Made by a program: the position numbers and the translations under genes | Origin: Cyanobacteriota bacterium | GTDB lineage: Bacteria; Acidobacteriota; Vicinamibacteria; Vicinamibacterales; UBA2999 | Direction: 5' to 3' | NCBI GenBank assembly: GCA_019752015.1 | Contig: JAIEMQ010000016.1 | Coordinates: forward strand, 62,001 to 126,000 | DNA: 64,000 nt | Shown here: piece after piece, positions 17,479 through 26,446 of the stretch | How positions within the stretch are numbered: the stretch's first letter is position 1 | How the letters are laid out: every line of letters starts with the position of its first letter | The notes under the pieces: model-generated | Database searches by the model: none | What the model saw: only the letters and a program-made list of their open reading frames with translations | What the model was told of the DNA's origin: nothing

Positions 17479-18410
17479 TTTCGTGGTCGCACGCTCTCGT
17501 TACCGGGGGCGCCGGCTTCATCGGATCACACCTCACCCGCGCGTTGCTGGCCGACGGCCGTGCCGTCACCGTCCTCGACAATCTTTCGGTCGGCCGGCGC
17601 GAAGTGGTGCCCGATGGCGCGCGCTTCGTTCACGGCGACATTCGCGATGAGCGGGCCGTCGCCGAGGCGCTGGCCGGCGTCGACTGCGTCTTCCATCTCG
17701 CCGCGCAGGTCACGATCCGCGGCAGCTTCGATCGCTTTCACGAGGATCTCGACACCAACGTGATGGGCACCGCTCGGCTGCTGCGCGCCGTCGATCCCAC
17801 GCGCGTCAAGTGGTTCACGCTGGCTTCGTCGATGGCGATCTACTCCGATTCTGATTCGCCGAAGCCGATCGACGAGTCTCATCCGAAGCGGCCGATCTCT
17901 CCGTACGGCGTCGGCAAGCTTGCCGCCGAGGATGTCTCGCAACAGGTGCTCGAAGCGCGCGGCATTCCGTTTACTGCAACGCGGTTCTTCAACACCTACG
18001 GTCCCGGACAGACGTTCACGCCATATGTCGGGGTGTTGACGATCTTCGTGACGCGGCTGTTGCGCGGTGAACCGATCACCATCTTCGGAGACGGCGAACA
18101 GCAGCGCGACTTCATCCACGTCAAGGACATCGTCGCCGGCGCGATGGCGGCACCCGGCCGCGAGCCGGGCCGCTACAACTTGGGCACCGGCCGCGGCACG
18201 TCCCTCAATCAGCTCGCGGCGATGGTGCTGGCGAAGCTCGCACCTGGCAAGCAAGCGAATCATGCGCCCGCGCAAGCCGGTGAGCTGCGGTTTTCGGTTG
18301 CCGACATCAGCGCGGCGCGACGGGCGCTTGGCTTTTCGCCGACGCGAACATTGCAGCAGGACATGGACGACGTGATCGAATGGGTGCGGCAGCGCGAGGT
18401 GACGAAGTAA
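17475..18410 (+). CDS. NAD-dependent sugar-nucleotide epimerase/dehydratase
   Basis: Extended short-chain dehydrogenase of 311 residues. The Rossmann signature is TGGAGFIGSH near residue 9-18, the catalytic S-Y-K set is SSMAIY...SPYGVGK (about 122-156), and RFFNTYGPGQ and GDGEQQRDFIHVKD mark a GalE/RmlB-like enzyme. It probably epimerises or dehydrates the NDP-sugar made by the preceding gene; the reaction is not certain. I chose the ATG at 17475, which overlaps the upstream stop as ATGA, over the longer ORF. Confidence 0.9.
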   Translation: MISWSHALVTGGAGFIGSHLTRALLADGRAVTVLDNLSVGRREVVPDGARFVHGDIRDERAVAEALAGVDCVFHLAAQVTIRGSFDRFHEDLDTNVMGTARLLRAVDPTRVKWFTLASSMAIYSDSDSPKPIDESHPKRPISPYGVGKLAAEDVSQQVLEARGIPFTATRFFNTYGPGQTFTPYVGVLTIFVTRLLRGEPITIFGDGEQQRDFIHVKDIVAGAMAAPGREPGRYNLGTGRGTSLNQLAAMVLAKLAPGKQANHAPAQAGELRFSVADISAARRALGFSPTRTLQQDMDDVIEWVRQREVTK

Positions 18411-20032
18411 TGCGCCGCCATGTCATTGGGATCGGCATCGCACTCCTGACGCTGATCGCCGGCGCGATCGTGATCGCGCGCGCCTATCCAACGCCGCGCG
18501 AGGCGATGATCACGCGCCACCTGGAAAACGCGCATTTCAATCCGCCGCCGCCGGCTCCATCAACCGGCGCCTTCGTCTCGACCCTGTGGGCCGATTTGTG
18601 GAGCGACAGCGGTGAAGCCTTCTGGCGCGCGATGGTGCCGAACCAGGCCGGCGTGCTGTGGATCGCACTGGCGGTGATGCTTGTGGTGGCGTTCGACTAC
18701 GCGCGTCCACGAGCCGGCCGCAATTTCGAGCTGATCCTGCTGCTGTCGCTCGGCTTTCTGCTCTTCAACGTGATGCGGTTCTTCGAGCTGCTCGGAGATC
18801 CGACCTACTTCTGGCTGATGGACCTCGTGTTCACCGGCATCGTGGCGGTGAGCCTGTCGCTGATCGCGGTGGCAATCTGGCGCGTCACACATCCGCATGA
18901 TGCGCCGTGGGAGCCGAACCTTGCCACGCGGCCATTGATGACGCTGGCGATCCTGCTGCTCTCGATGAACGTCGTCACCGGCCTCGCCAGCCCGCCCGAT
19001 GATGCGGGCTTCTACACGAATCTCGGCGCGCAGCGCCTGCGGGAGCGCGGCAAGTTTCCCTACGGCGATCCGCTGCTGACCAACAGCGCCGGCGCCGGCT
19101 ACGGCCCGCTGCTTTACCTCGCGCACCTGCCATTCCAGTTCATGCTGGACCCCACGCCGCTCAACTCGACCCAGCCGACGCGCGCGGACCTCGAAGCGGG
19201 CGCGCACTATCTGCTGCCGCCGGCGCTGGCGACGAAGCTGACGACGATCACGTTTCATCTGATCGGCTTCGCGGCGCTGGTGATGATCGGCCTGCAGCTC
19301 GCGAGCCCCAGCGTCGCCTGGGCGCTCGCCGCGTTGTATTGCGGCAGCGCCTACGTGATGGGTGTCGGCGGGCCGCGCGAAACGATTGGCGGCATGACCT
19401 TCATCTCTCACATCGCGCCACCGGCGGCGTCGATGGTCGCCTTCGCATTCCTGGCCCGGCCAATCGCGGCCGGCGCGCTGCTGGTGATGGCATCAGCAAC
19501 GGTGTTTTTCCCGGCGCTGTTCTTCCCGGCGTGGCTTGGCTATTACTGGGACCGCCGGCCTGACGCGATCAGGTTCGTCGGCGGCTGTGTGATCGCCGCC
19601 GTGCTGCTCGGCGTTCCGGTGGTGGCGCTGTCGACGGCGCTACCCGGGCAAAGCGTGGTCGCCACGGTGCTCAAGGAATCCGTCGGCCACCATCAGGGCA
19701 CGGACACCTACGGCCTCAGCACGTTTGGTTTTTGGGGACAGCGAGGCGGCCTCCGCGACTGGTTCCGCGAACCGTTCGTCGAGGGTCAGTTCACCACCAG
19801 TCCGATGTTCCTGATCACGATCGGATTTGCGGCGGCGATGTTCTTCATGGCGCGACGCACGGCGCCGTGGCAGCTGGCGCTCATCACCGCCACGGTCGGC
19901 ATCATCGCGCAGTGGTCGAAGATTCACGGCACGGGCGTCTACGTGAACTGGTACTACCCGTTCCTGCTGATTGGATTGCTGTGCAGTGCTCGCCCGTCCG
20001 CCAAGACCCGCGACGCCGAACTACGCGAGTAG
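18410..20032 (+). CDS. polytopic membrane protein, probable glycan-region component
   Basis: 540 residues with about ten membrane helices and a periplasmic loop after the first helix rich in Pro (PPPPAPSTG). The motif SPPDDAGFYTNLGAQRLRERGKFPYGDP, with paired Asp after a helix, resembles the acidic loop of GT-C or mannosyltransferase-like proteins. No family name can be given with confidence. The start overlaps the epimerase stop as TAATG, closing a four-gene operon (GT2, nucleotidyltransferase, epimerase, this). Its 3' end overlaps the convergent GT4 gene by 12 bp. Confidence 0.72.
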   Translation: MRRHVIGIGIALLTLIAGAIVIARAYPTPREAMITRHLENAHFNPPPPAPSTGAFVSTLWADLWSDSGEAFWRAMVPNQAGVLWIALAVMLVVAFDYARPRAGRNFELILLLSLGFLLFNVMRFFELLGDPTYFWLMDLVFTGIVAVSLSLIAVAIWRVTHPHDAPWEPNLATRPLMTLAILLLSMNVVTGLASPPDDAGFYTNLGAQRLRERGKFPYGDPLLTNSAGAGYGPLLYLAHLPFQFMLDPTPLNSTQPTRADLEAGAHYLLPPALATKLTTITFHLIGFAALVMIGLQLASPSVAWALAALYCGSAYVMGVGGPRETIGGMTFISHIAPPAASMVAFAFLARPIAAGALLVMASATVFFPALFFPAWLGYYWDRRPDAIRFVGGCVIAAVLLGVPVVALSTALPGQSVVATVLKESVGHHQGTDTYGLSTFGFWGQRGGLRDWFREPFVEGQFTTSPMFLITIGFAAAMFFMARRTAPWQLALITATVGIIAQWSKIHGTGVYVNWYYPFLLIGLLCSARPSAKTRDAELRE

Positions 20033-21058
20033 CTGCTGAATGGCTTTCGGCCACGTCATCTGCGCGGCCTGCTTGTGCCCCTCCTCGCCGAGACCTTGCG
20101 CGAGGTTGCGATCGTCCATCACCTTCCGCATCGCCATCGCGAGCGCTTCGGGCGTCGGCGCCGTCACGTAGCCGTTGTGTCCATCGCGCACCAGCTCCGC
20201 TGGACCGCCGCTGTCCGCGCACGTGATCACCGGTTTGCCGCACATGAACGCTTCGACCGTCACGAAGCCAAAGTCCTCGTTGAACGGCGGGAAGACGACG
20301 GCGCGGCAGCGCGCCAGGTGGTCGATCATCTCCGCATCCGTCAACCTGCCGACGAACTGGACGCGATGCTCGACATCGAGCTGCGTCGCGAGTCCGCGCA
20401 GCCGCTGCAGCTCCGCGCCTTCGCCGGCGATCACGAACTTGATGCCGGCCGCGACCGGTTCGGCGAGCGCCCGGAGAATCAGATCGAATCGCTTCAGTGG
20501 CGAGAGACGTGACACGCCGAACAAATAATCGCCGTAGCGATCGTGGCGGTATTCGCGTTGCGGCGGTGGTGGATACAGCACGTCGGTTTGAATACGGCCG
20601 AATCGCTGCTCGCGCGCCTGCACTGTCGCCGAAATCACGAAGCGCTTCCGCATCCGGCGCATCAGGTAGTTGTCGACGCGATGAATCAGCGCGCGGCGCA
20701 TGCCTTCCTTGATCCGGCCCTTCCACGACAGGTGCACGCGGAACTGATCCCAGAGATCGTAGTACTCGCGCATCCGGTGATTCAGCCACAACACGTGATT
20801 CGGATGCTGGACGGCATAACCGGGAAAGCGAAGGCTGATTACCCGATCCACCTTGCGCTCCTCGTGGGCGAGCTGAACGTCGGTGCACCAGGCCGCCAGG
20901 TAGGCGCTACCCTGCTGGCCGAATCGGTTCTGCGGCGTAACGACGAGGCCCGTATCGTGTCCCTCTTCGCGCAGCGCGCGCACCAGCTCGCGCGCCATCA
21001 CGAGGTGTCCGCCTTCCGCGAACGGCGGACTCGACGTGACGACGCAAATCGTGGCCAC
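20021..21058 (-). CDS. family 4 glycosyltransferase
   Basis: GT-B fold retaining glycosyltransferase of 345 residues. The N-terminal acceptor domain starts MATICVVTSSPPFAEGGHLVMARE; the C-terminal donor domain has FGVSRLSPLKRFDL (about 187-200), FVIAGEGAEL, and the EX7E element FPPFNEDFGFVTVEAF near residue 270. Donor and acceptor are unknown. GTG start overlaps the upstream stop as TAGTG, so it is co-translated with the GT-C gene at 21058. Last gene of the minus-strand operon 26409-20021. Confidence 0.9.
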   Translation of the reverse strand: MATICVVTSSPPFAEGGHLVMARELVRALREEGHDTGLVVTPQNRFGQQGSAYLAAWCTDVQLAHEERKVDRVISLRFPGYAVQHPNHVLWLNHRMREYYDLWDQFRVHLSWKGRIKEGMRRALIHRVDNYLMRRMRKRFVISATVQAREQRFGRIQTDVLYPPPPQREYRHDRYGDYLFGVSRLSPLKRFDLILRALAEPVAAGIKFVIAGEGAELQRLRGLATQLDVEHRVQFVGRLTDAEMIDHLARCRAVVFPPFNEDFGFVTVEAFMCGKPVITCADSGGPAELVRDGHNGYVTAPTPEALAMAMRKVMDDRNLAQGLGEEGHKQAAQMTWPKAIQQLLA

Positions 21059-22986
21059 TACCGGCCGTCTCCGTAAGTCGGAATCAGCCGCACCATCACG
21101 CCGAGAAAGCGGCTGTCGTTCGCGCCGTTCTCGAACATCGGCACGAATCCCGTCGACGAGGAGATCGACACCATGTAAACGTAATTCGTCGGAAAGCGCG
21201 GATCGTACTTGTAGGGCATGCCGTAGGGCATCGCGAGCTCGACTGTCTGTTGCGAGCTCGGCGCCATGTCGATGATCTGGCGATCGCCGCCGGTGGAAAT
21301 CACGACGCGATTGGGCCGCGGCCCGGTTTCGAGGATCGCCGTCAGCTTCGCGATGCGCAGCGATCGGGCGACTTCGACGCCGGCAGCGTCCGCTTCTGTC
21401 TGAATGCGCGCACGCAGCAGGATGTCGGCGCGCGACTCGCCGCGCACCCAGAACGCCTCGTTCTCACGATTGAAAACATTGTCGTCGAGGAAATACGCGA
21501 GGACTGGCGGCGTGCCGCCAAGCGGCTGCCGAAAGCGCGTGCTGGGTCCCGTGTTGATCGGCAGATCGTTGACCATCGTCAGCTCGGTCGGGAGCCAGCG
21601 GAATAAACCGGTCTTGGAGTGTTCAGCGGCATTGCGCGTGGCGAAAAACGGGCCTGAAATAATCGGCGATACGAACAGCGCGCTCAGCGCCATCGTCAGC
21701 AGGCCGCCGGCAGCGGTTTGCATCGGGGGCGCGAGGAACAGGAACACGCCGTAGGTGCCAAGGAAGTACCGATTGCCGACCGGACCGCCTCCGCCAGACC
21801 ACGTAAAGGGCATGTAGATCAGCAACACCGCCGCGGTGATCACCCCGGCCGCGAGGGTCAGCCATTGCCACATCGCGCGATCGCGCGTCGCCAGCATGAA
21901 CAGCAGGATCGCCATCACCCCCGGCAAGTAGTAAACGGCAAAGCCGGTGTGGCGGCCGAACAGGAAGTAGCCGACGTTGTGCGGGAAGACTTCCAGCAAC
22001 GCGTCGCGAGTGAACAGGACTCCGAACGATCCGCCGCCGACGCGTGCCGTGCCGACGGAGTCAAACGTCGCAGCGTCGTTCTGATAGGGGAATCCGCCGG
22101 CGAACGTGCCATCCCCGGCGCCAAGAAAAGTCTTGCGCTCGCCGCCCTGGTAATTCCAATCGCCGGTGAACGCAACATTCAACGCGAAGAGCAAGCCGGC
22201 CGTCCCGACAAACAGCACCGACATCCTGGCGGCTCTCGCCCACTGCTTTCGCAGCACCGCCGACACGAACAGCGGCATGAACAGCCCGATGTTGGTCGGC
22301 TTCGCGAACGTGGCCACGCCCAGCAAGATCGCCGCGATCGCATCCGAACGCGGTGCCAGCAGCCAGCGCGTGCGCAGCGCGTTGGGCCGATCGGCCGGCG
22401 GTCCACCGACTTCCTTGTAGCACCAGAAGAAGAAGCCGATCAGGACGATGGCAAAGATGAAGAAGTCGGGGCCGATCTGGACCATGTAGATCGGCACCAG
22501 CGACACGAACAGAAACGCGAACGCGAAGATCAGCGCCGCGACGGGATGACCGCGGGCGCTGACAAACGCGTATGCGCACGCAAAGCACGCCGTCATCAGC
22601 AACGCATGCAGCACCAGGAAGCCGTTGGTGCCGAACAGCCGGATGAACGGCGCCGCGACCAGCGGATAGATGTACGCCTTCGCGTAATAGATTCGGCCAC
22701 CGCTGCCCCGCTTCAGGAAGATCCCCTCGGGCCCCGACGGGAACTCCTTCCACACGCGCACGAGATCGTCGCGGCGATACTCGAAATCGAGGTCGTGCGC
22801 GAGGCTGTGGCCGAGCGTGTAATAGGTCGACGCGTCGCCGGCGAAGCCGCCGGACGCTTTCGGGAAATCGACCGACAGCGCCCACGCGGTCAGCACGACG
22901 CCAATCGCGGCGGTCGTCGACGCGCCAAGCCGCCAGGCTGGGCTACGCCCCTTCAATCGGTCCGCGACGCGGGTGTCGATCGTCAT
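21058..22986 (-). CDS. GT39/GT-C-like polytopic membrane glycosyltransferase
   Basis: 642 residues with about ten membrane helices and a C-terminal periplasmic part (from about 455). The first loop carries SGGFAGDASTYYTLGHSLAHDLDFEYRRDD, typical of PMT/ArnT-like enzymes with catalytic Asp after helix 1, followed by RIYYAKAYIYPLVAAP. These transfer a sugar from polyprenyl phosphate on the outer face of the inner membrane. The start overlaps the upstream GT4 stop (ATGA). Confidence 0.78.
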   Translation of the reverse strand: MTIDTRVADRLKGRSPAWRLGASTTAAIGVVLTAWALSVDFPKASGGFAGDASTYYTLGHSLAHDLDFEYRRDDLVRVWKEFPSGPEGIFLKRGSGGRIYYAKAYIYPLVAAPFIRLFGTNGFLVLHALLMTACFACAYAFVSARGHPVAALIFAFAFLFVSLVPIYMVQIGPDFFIFAIVLIGFFFWCYKEVGGPPADRPNALRTRWLLAPRSDAIAAILLGVATFAKPTNIGLFMPLFVSAVLRKQWARAARMSVLFVGTAGLLFALNVAFTGDWNYQGGERKTFLGAGDGTFAGGFPYQNDAATFDSVGTARVGGGSFGVLFTRDALLEVFPHNVGYFLFGRHTGFAVYYLPGVMAILLFMLATRDRAMWQWLTLAAGVITAAVLLIYMPFTWSGGGGPVGNRYFLGTYGVFLFLAPPMQTAAGGLLTMALSALFVSPIISGPFFATRNAAEHSKTGLFRWLPTELTMVNDLPINTGPSTRFRQPLGGTPPVLAYFLDDNVFNRENEAFWVRGESRADILLRARIQTEADAAGVEVARSLRIAKLTAILETGPRPNRVVISTGGDRQIIDMAPSSQQTVELAMPYGMPYKYDPRFPTNYVYMVSISSSTGFVPMFENGANDSRFLGVMVRLIPTYGDGR

Positions 22987-24167
22987 CTACGCTCGGTGGT
23001 CAGAAATGAGAGATCCGACTTCAGGATACCTGCCCGCCCGGTCGACCGCGAGGTCTCATGAAGGAGCTCATACAGCCGCTCCATTTTTCGGACGAAGGCG
23101 GCAATGTCATAACGCCGGCCGACTTTGCGAGCCTGCTCGCCCAGGCCGGCCGCGGCGTGCGGCCGTTCGAGCAAATACGAGATGGCATCCGCGAGGGCGC
23201 CGGCATCGGCCTTCGGCACGATCAGCGCGTCCTTGCGATCGGTCAGCACGTCGAGGAGACCGTCCGCGTCGGTGGCGACGATCGGCTTCCCCATCGCCAG
23301 CGTCTCAAAGACCGTCAGCGGGGTGCCTTCCCACAGGGATGGGAACACCACGATATCGAAGGCCGAGAGCGCGGCGGCAACGTCGCGCATGAAGCCGCTG
23401 AAGACGAACTTGTCGCCAAGTTGCAGCGCGCGCGCCTGGGCCTCGAGCTCCCCCTGCAGCTCGCCTTCGCCGACCATGAAGAAGCGAACCGCCGGATGCT
23501 TCGCGAGCACTTTCGGCGCCGCCTCGATCAGGTATTGATTGCCCTTCGACGGCATCAATCGCGTGATCGTGCCGATCGCGATTGTGCCCTGAGCGATCCC
23601 CATCGCCTGCCGCGCGGCGGCGATTTCCTGCTCGCTGCGCTCGCGCGCAAATTCATCGAGCGGCGCGCCGAGGTAAACGACCTTGGTGCGCTCCGCCGGC
23701 ATCAAGCGTGCGCGCGTCGTGAACTCACCGGTGGATTCAGACACGGCGATCGCCAGATCCGTATGCGGCGCCAGCAATCGATCCGCGATCTTCTGGAACC
23801 ACGGCGTGTCGCCATGATTCGCGTGCTCGTGCAGGATCGCTGGAATCCCCATCCGCCACGCGCACATCCGTCCAAACGTCGTCGCGCCGTAGCCATGCAG
23901 GTGGACGATATCGGCGCGCTTCTCGCGCAGCACTTTCAGCAAGGCCGGAAACGTCGCGGGATCGAACTTGTGCCGCGCCATGTAGCTGACGTCGATCCCG
24001 AATTCCTCGAGCGTGTCGGCCGACAGATCTTTCTTACGGAGGCTGATCAGCGAGACGTTGAAGCGCGACTTGTCGAAGCGCGGGATCATCCACGCGAAGA
24101 GCCGCTTCACGCCATGCATGCGAGAACCCTCCCAACCAAGGTGATCGCAAATATGCACGACATTCAA
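22983..24167 (-). CDS. family 4 glycosyltransferase
   Basis: 394 residues in GT-B form. It begins MNVVHICDHLGWEGSRMHGVKRLF, has HEHANHGD near residue 110, GTITRLMPSKGNQYLIEAAP (donor domain, about 205) and the EX7E motif FPSLWEGTPLTVFETLAMGKP (about 290-310). The ORF is open far upstream, but the family start falls at TTG 24167, immediately after a 35-bp heptamer array; the upstream extension encodes repeat-derived GSRLPAPGSR and is not family-like. Overlaps the GT-C gene by ATGA. Substrates unknown. Confidence 0.86.
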   Translation of the reverse strand: MNVVHICDHLGWEGSRMHGVKRLFAWMIPRFDKSRFNVSLISLRKKDLSADTLEEFGIDVSYMARHKFDPATFPALLKVLREKRADIVHLHGYGATTFGRMCAWRMGIPAILHEHANHGDTPWFQKIADRLLAPHTDLAIAVSESTGEFTTRARLMPAERTKVVYLGAPLDEFARERSEQEIAAARQAMGIAQGTIAIGTITRLMPSKGNQYLIEAAPKVLAKHPAVRFFMVGEGELQGELEAQARALQLGDKFVFSGFMRDVAAALSAFDIVVFPSLWEGTPLTVFETLAMGKPIVATDADGLLDVLTDRKDALIVPKADAGALADAISYLLERPHAAAGLGEQARKVGRRYDIAAFVRKMERLYELLHETSRSTGRAGILKSDLSFLTTERR

Positions 24168-24202
24168 CCGGGAGCCGGGAGCCGGGAGCCGGGAGCCGGA
24201 AG
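24168..24202. repeat. five CCGGGAG heptamers filling an operon gap
   Basis: Four perfect CCGGGAG units and one CCGGAAG fill exactly the 35 bp between the stop codon of the epimerase (24203-24205) and the TTG start of the GT4 gene (24167). The same unit in opposite orientation lies in the methyltransferase gene at 30615-30642. Confidence 0.85.
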
Positions 24203-25195
24203 TCACAACAAGCCCTCGGTGCGATACCAATCCGCGGTCAGCTTGATTCCTTCTTCCAGATCTACCTTCGGTGAGTATCCAAGTTCCTTCCGCGCGCGCG
24301 TCGTATCGAAGGCGCGGCTCTTGGTGTAGAAGTCCACGCGGCGGCGATAGATCGGCGGCTCGATGCGCAGCGGCACGCAGATCATTTCGCACAGCAGTCC
24401 CGCCGTCCAGAACGGCCAGACGGGCAGGTGGACGCGTGGCGGCGCGACGTTCAGCTCTTTGGCGACGAGGTGGACGAGCTGCTCGAGCGTCGTGTACCGC
24501 GGACCGGCCAGCATGTAAGCACGACCCTTCGCCGCCGGCACCGTGCCGCACAGTCGGAAGCCTTCGATCAGATCGTCGATGTACGTCAGGTGGTAGAACG
24601 CCTGGCCGCTGCCGATCATCGGAAAGCGCCCGCGCGCCAAGCCCCTGAACATCCGGAGAAAGCGCGTGTCGCCGGGCCCATAGATCCCGATCGGCCGCGC
24701 CACGACGACGTCGAGGCCCGACGAATTGCCGAACTCGCGCGCCAGCTTCTCCGCGGCGAGTTTCGTTTCCTGGTAGACGTCACCGGGATTGAACGGCGCG
24801 TCCTCGTTCGCCGGAGGATTCACGATGTGACCGTGCACGCCGCCCGTGCTGCAGTGCACGACGCGCCTGACGCCGGCGGCCTTCGCCGCTTCGAGAAGAT
24901 TGCGGGTGCCATCGACGTTGATGGCGCGGTAGGCGGAATCCGGCTGCCCCGCTTCTCGATACGTCGCCGCGATGTGATAGACGACCTCGACACCGTCCAC
25001 CGCGGCGCGAAGTGACGCGGCGTCGATGAGATCACCGTCGATCGCCGACACGCCTTTCGCAGGCAGCGGCGATGCATCAAATCTCGCACGGCTTTTCGGA
25101 CGCACCAGCGCCCGCACTTCATCACCACGTCCGGCCAGATACTGCGCGAGATGTCCACCTGTGAAACCGGTCGCGCCGGTCACGAGGACTTTCAC
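24203..25195 (-). CDS. NAD-dependent epimerase/dehydratase (dihydroflavonol-reductase-like)
   Basis: Extended SDR of 330 residues: Rossmann TGATGFTGGHLAQYL at 6-20, active site YQETKLAAEKLA (YxxxK, about 142-153), and ARPIGIYGPGD (about 165-175). It resembles HpnA/dihydroflavonol 4-reductase-like enzymes that act on sugar or hopanoid precursors; here the glycan context favours a sugar nucleotide. I chose the GTG at 25195, which overlaps the upstream GT4 stop (GTGA), over the ORF start at 25222. Confidence 0.88.
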   Translation of the reverse strand: MKVLVTGATGFTGGHLAQYLAGRGDEVRALVRPKSRARFDASPLPAKGVSAIDGDLIDAASLRAAVDGVEVVYHIAATYREAGQPDSAYRAINVDGTRNLLEAAKAAGVRRVVHCSTGGVHGHIVNPPANEDAPFNPGDVYQETKLAAEKLAREFGNSSGLDVVVARPIGIYGPGDTRFLRMFRGLARGRFPMIGSGQAFYHLTYIDDLIEGFRLCGTVPAAKGRAYMLAGPRYTTLEQLVHLVAKELNVAPPRVHLPVWPFWTAGLLCEMICVPLRIEPPIYRRRVDFYTKSRAFDTTRARKELGYSPKVDLEEGIKLTADWYRTEGLL

Positions 25196-26409
25196 CGGGC
25201 GTCCGCCTTCGCTCCATTCCATCCAGCGGAGCTTCGGCGAGACTTCGCTAGTCGATCGTAGGCGTGCGCAGTGCGTTTGAGATACGACTCGCGCGAGTAC
25301 TTTTCCTGCGCGACCGCTGCCGCGGCTGTGGCTAGTCGCCGGCGCTCCTCGGGCGAATCGATCAACGCGACCATCGCCGCGGCAAAGGGTTCCGGTTGCG
25401 GATCGACCAGCTTCGAAATCTCGGGCGTCAGCACCTGCGTGTGCGTCAGCAGATTCGTCGCCACGATCGGTTTGCCCGATCGCAGGTAGGAATAGATCTT
25501 CAACGGCGTGTTGGTGCCGCGAATGCGCGGTGAGACCAGCAGATCCGCGGCTTGCACGAATCCAGGAATCTCCTTCGCCGGTTGTTGCCCGGTGAAGATC
25601 ATCACCGGCGACGCGCCTGCTGCCTGCGCACGCGCCTTCGCCGCTTCGACCTGCCGGGGCTCGCCGCCGACAACCAGCACGCGGGCGTTGGGACGCGCTC
25701 TCGCGACGATCGCGACTGCGTCGATCAGCATGTCGACGCCTTGGTACGCCTCAAACGTCCCGGTGTACAAAGCGAGCGGCGCATCTGATGAAATGCCCCA
25801 CGCGCTCCGGATCTCAGTCGCCGTGCGGCTCGGCGGTTCATCCACATCTCCGCCCATCACGTTTTCGATCAACAGCGAGCGATCCGCCACACCCATTTCC
25901 GCGACGGTGTCCTGCAGCTCCTGGCAGATCGTGATCACGACGTCCGACTTGTGAACCATCTGATCTTCCGCCCACACGAACATGCTCTTCAGGAGCGATG
26001 ATTGGCTGTATTTGAAATTACTCAGCTGCTGAGGCAGGCTCGAATGCATGTCGTAGAGATGCGGGATGCGCAGCCACTTCGACAACCACACCCCAACCAA
26101 TCCCATTTCTTCATGCGAGTGAATCGCGTCGTAGCGCTCAGACCAGACACGCCGCGCAATCGTCAGCACCATAAGGACATCCAGAATTACTTTGGTGATC
26201 GATGGACCGATGCGGACGTTGCGGACGAACGGCGGACGCAGGCTGCGGAAGATCCGGAGATTCAGTAGCTCGACGTCGCCGCCGATCGGATAGGTAACGA
26301 GATCGACGTGATGGCCGAGCTCAACCAGCGCCTTGATGCGGTGGTACTCGCTGAAAGGTGTGCCGCGCGGCTCGAAGAACGGCTCGGGCGCCAGCATCAG
26401 GATACGCAC
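25192..26409 (-). CDS. family 4 glycosyltransferase
   Basis: 405 residues, GT-B form, beginning MRILMLAPEPFFEPRGTPFSEYHR, with HSHEEMGLVGVWL (about 105), ALYTGTFEAYQGVDMLI (donor domain, about 220) and SPRIRGTNTPLKIYSYLRSGKPIVATN (about 300-325), where the usual Glu-X7-Glu is degenerate. First gene of a five-gene minus-strand operon. GTG start with TATAAT ending 5 nt upstream and no Shine-Dalgarno. Confidence 0.88.
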   Translation of the reverse strand: MRILMLAPEPFFEPRGTPFSEYHRIKALVELGHHVDLVTYPIGGDVELLNLRIFRSLRPPFVRNVRIGPSITKVILDVLMVLTIARRVWSERYDAIHSHEEMGLVGVWLSKWLRIPHLYDMHSSLPQQLSNFKYSQSSLLKSMFVWAEDQMVHKSDVVITICQELQDTVAEMGVADRSLLIENVMGGDVDEPPSRTATEIRSAWGISSDAPLALYTGTFEAYQGVDMLIDAVAIVARARPNARVLVVGGEPRQVEAAKARAQAAGASPVMIFTGQQPAKEIPGFVQAADLLVSPRIRGTNTPLKIYSYLRSGKPIVATNLLTHTQVLTPEISKLVDPQPEPFAAAMVALIDSPEERRRLATAAAAVAQEKYSRESYLKRTAHAYDRLAKSRRSSAGWNGAKADAR

Positions 26410-26414
26410 GAGGT

Positions 26415-26420
26415 ATTATA
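26415..26420 (-). promoter_or_regulatory. -10 box for the GT4 operon, leaderless spacing
   Basis: Perfect TATAAT on the minus strand with 5 nt (ACCTC) to the GTG start codon: the expected transcription start would be the start codon itself. Candidate promoter of the operon 26409-20021. Confidence 0.6.
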
Positions 26421-26446
26421 TCTACTAAGCATATCCAACTGAGCCG

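Noticed and set aside
21718-23061. 447-aa plus-strand ORF
   Set aside because: Antisense of the GT39-like gene; charged, repetitive translation with no motifs.
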